Notes under the pieces: generated by a model
What the model was told of the DNA's origin: nothing
Seen by the model: only the letters and a program-made list of their open reading frames with translations
Database searches by the model: none
Assembly (NCBI GenBank): GCA_039819165.1
Contig: JBCBSM010000001.1
Coordinates: 1,178,001 to 1,242,000, forward strand
DNA from: Planctomycetota bacterium
Lineage (GTDB): Bacteria; Planctomycetota; Phycisphaerae; Phycisphaerales; UBA1924
Direction of reading: 5' to 3'
Length of the DNA stretch: 64,000 nucleotides
In this document: one piece after another, positions 63,731-64,000 of the stretch
Numbering within the stretch: the first letter of the stretch is position 1
Layout: the number at the start of each line of letters is the position of its first letter
Position numbers and translations under genes: made by a program

Positions 63731-63805
63731 CGCCGATGCTAGGCCCCGCCCCCGGGTACACCGCCCCGTCGGCCGCCGCCGCGAGCCGACCGGCTATCGT
63801 GGGCG

Positions 63806-64000
63806 ATGGACGAGGGCGCCGCCACGCTCCCATCGCGGCAGCACGCGTACGACGGCCTGCCCGCGCTGGACGAGGCCACGCTGCACCGCCGCCGCGAGGG
63901 CGTGTTCCTGGTGCTCGCGGGGCTGTTCCTCGGCACGCTGGCCATGCTCAACATCCTGGGCATCACCCGCTTCATCGTGTTCGCGTCGTGGTCCGAGGGC
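63806..64000 (+). CDS. Start of a probable queuosine precursor transporter (YhhQ/VUT family), 3' partial
   Basis: Sixty-five codons before the window ends. After a polar N-terminus, REGVFLVLAGLFLGTLAMLNILGITRFIVFASW matches the first TM helix of VUT-family queuosine-precursor transporters (LAMLNILGITRF pattern). ATG at 63806; divergent from scpB. If correct it pairs with QueF at 2623 in the preQ0/preQ1 pathway. Assignment rests on this first helix only. Confidence 0.5.
   Translation, partial: MDEGAATLPSRQHAYDGLPALDEATLHRRREGVFLVLAGLFLGTLAMLNILGITRFIVFASWSEG

Overview
This is a gene-dense, GC-rich window that reads as a chromosomal segment of a planctomycete of the class Phycisphaerae. The main reasons are secreted proteins ending in the aspartate-rich 'GC-type dockerin' tail (core GELTLFDFLAF) that is common in Phycisphaerales, a 16S rRNA gene standing alone with its own promoter and terminator, and the mix of lipid A/KDO genes, McsA-McsB and a deoxyhypusine synthase-like enzyme. 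I see no CRISPR array, phage, insertion sequence or tRNA.

Layout. 1-9840: asparagine synthetase, a PilZ protein, QueF, an OB-HD nuclease-like protein, a Lon N-domain protein, LipB, then a tightly packed run lpxA - MBL hydrolase - methyltransferase - rsfS - aroB. 9997-12791: a two-gene module of a ParA-type ATPase fused to a CBM48-like domain and a MinD/FlhG-like protein without a P-loop. 12813-19574: clpX, small membrane and hypothetical genes, acylphosphatase, and dnaG-rpoD. 19571-24632: three overlapping or closely spaced glycosyltransferase genes. 24684-26799: lone 16S rRNA. 26796-30030: mcsA-mcsB-comF operon, a heptamer-rich repeat element and rpmB. 30170-38654: FG-GAP dockerin protein, sugar aminotransferase, dnaA, GNAT enzyme, rpmA, kdsA. 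38692-44668: ABC-2 exporter, thioredoxin-like protein, zinc-ribbon membrane protein, ndk, csrA, NifU-like protein. 44725-54316: lipoprotein, M48 and M20 peptidases, dapF, two dockerin-tagged secreted proteins (one a subtilase), deoxyhypusine synthase-like protein. 54365-64000: amidohydrolase lipoprotein, rny, second PilZ protein, a transglutaminase-DUF58-lipoprotein-scpB operon and the start of a probable queuosine-precursor transporter.

Working together: lpxA, kdsA, the glycosyltransferases and the aminotransferase fit an outer membrane with lipid A and surface glycans. dnaG-rpoD, dnaA, scpB and the ribosomal genes are core information processing. McsA-McsB with ClpX points to regulated proteolysis. 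Many genes overlap by 4 bp (ATGA, GTGA, TTGA), implying translational coupling. The points most worth a second look are the ParA-CBM48 module, the bounded heptamer repeat element at 29502-29731, the solitary 16S transcription unit and a long hairpin upstream of the deoxyhypusine synthase-like gene. All family assignments come from reading motifs; no database search was run.
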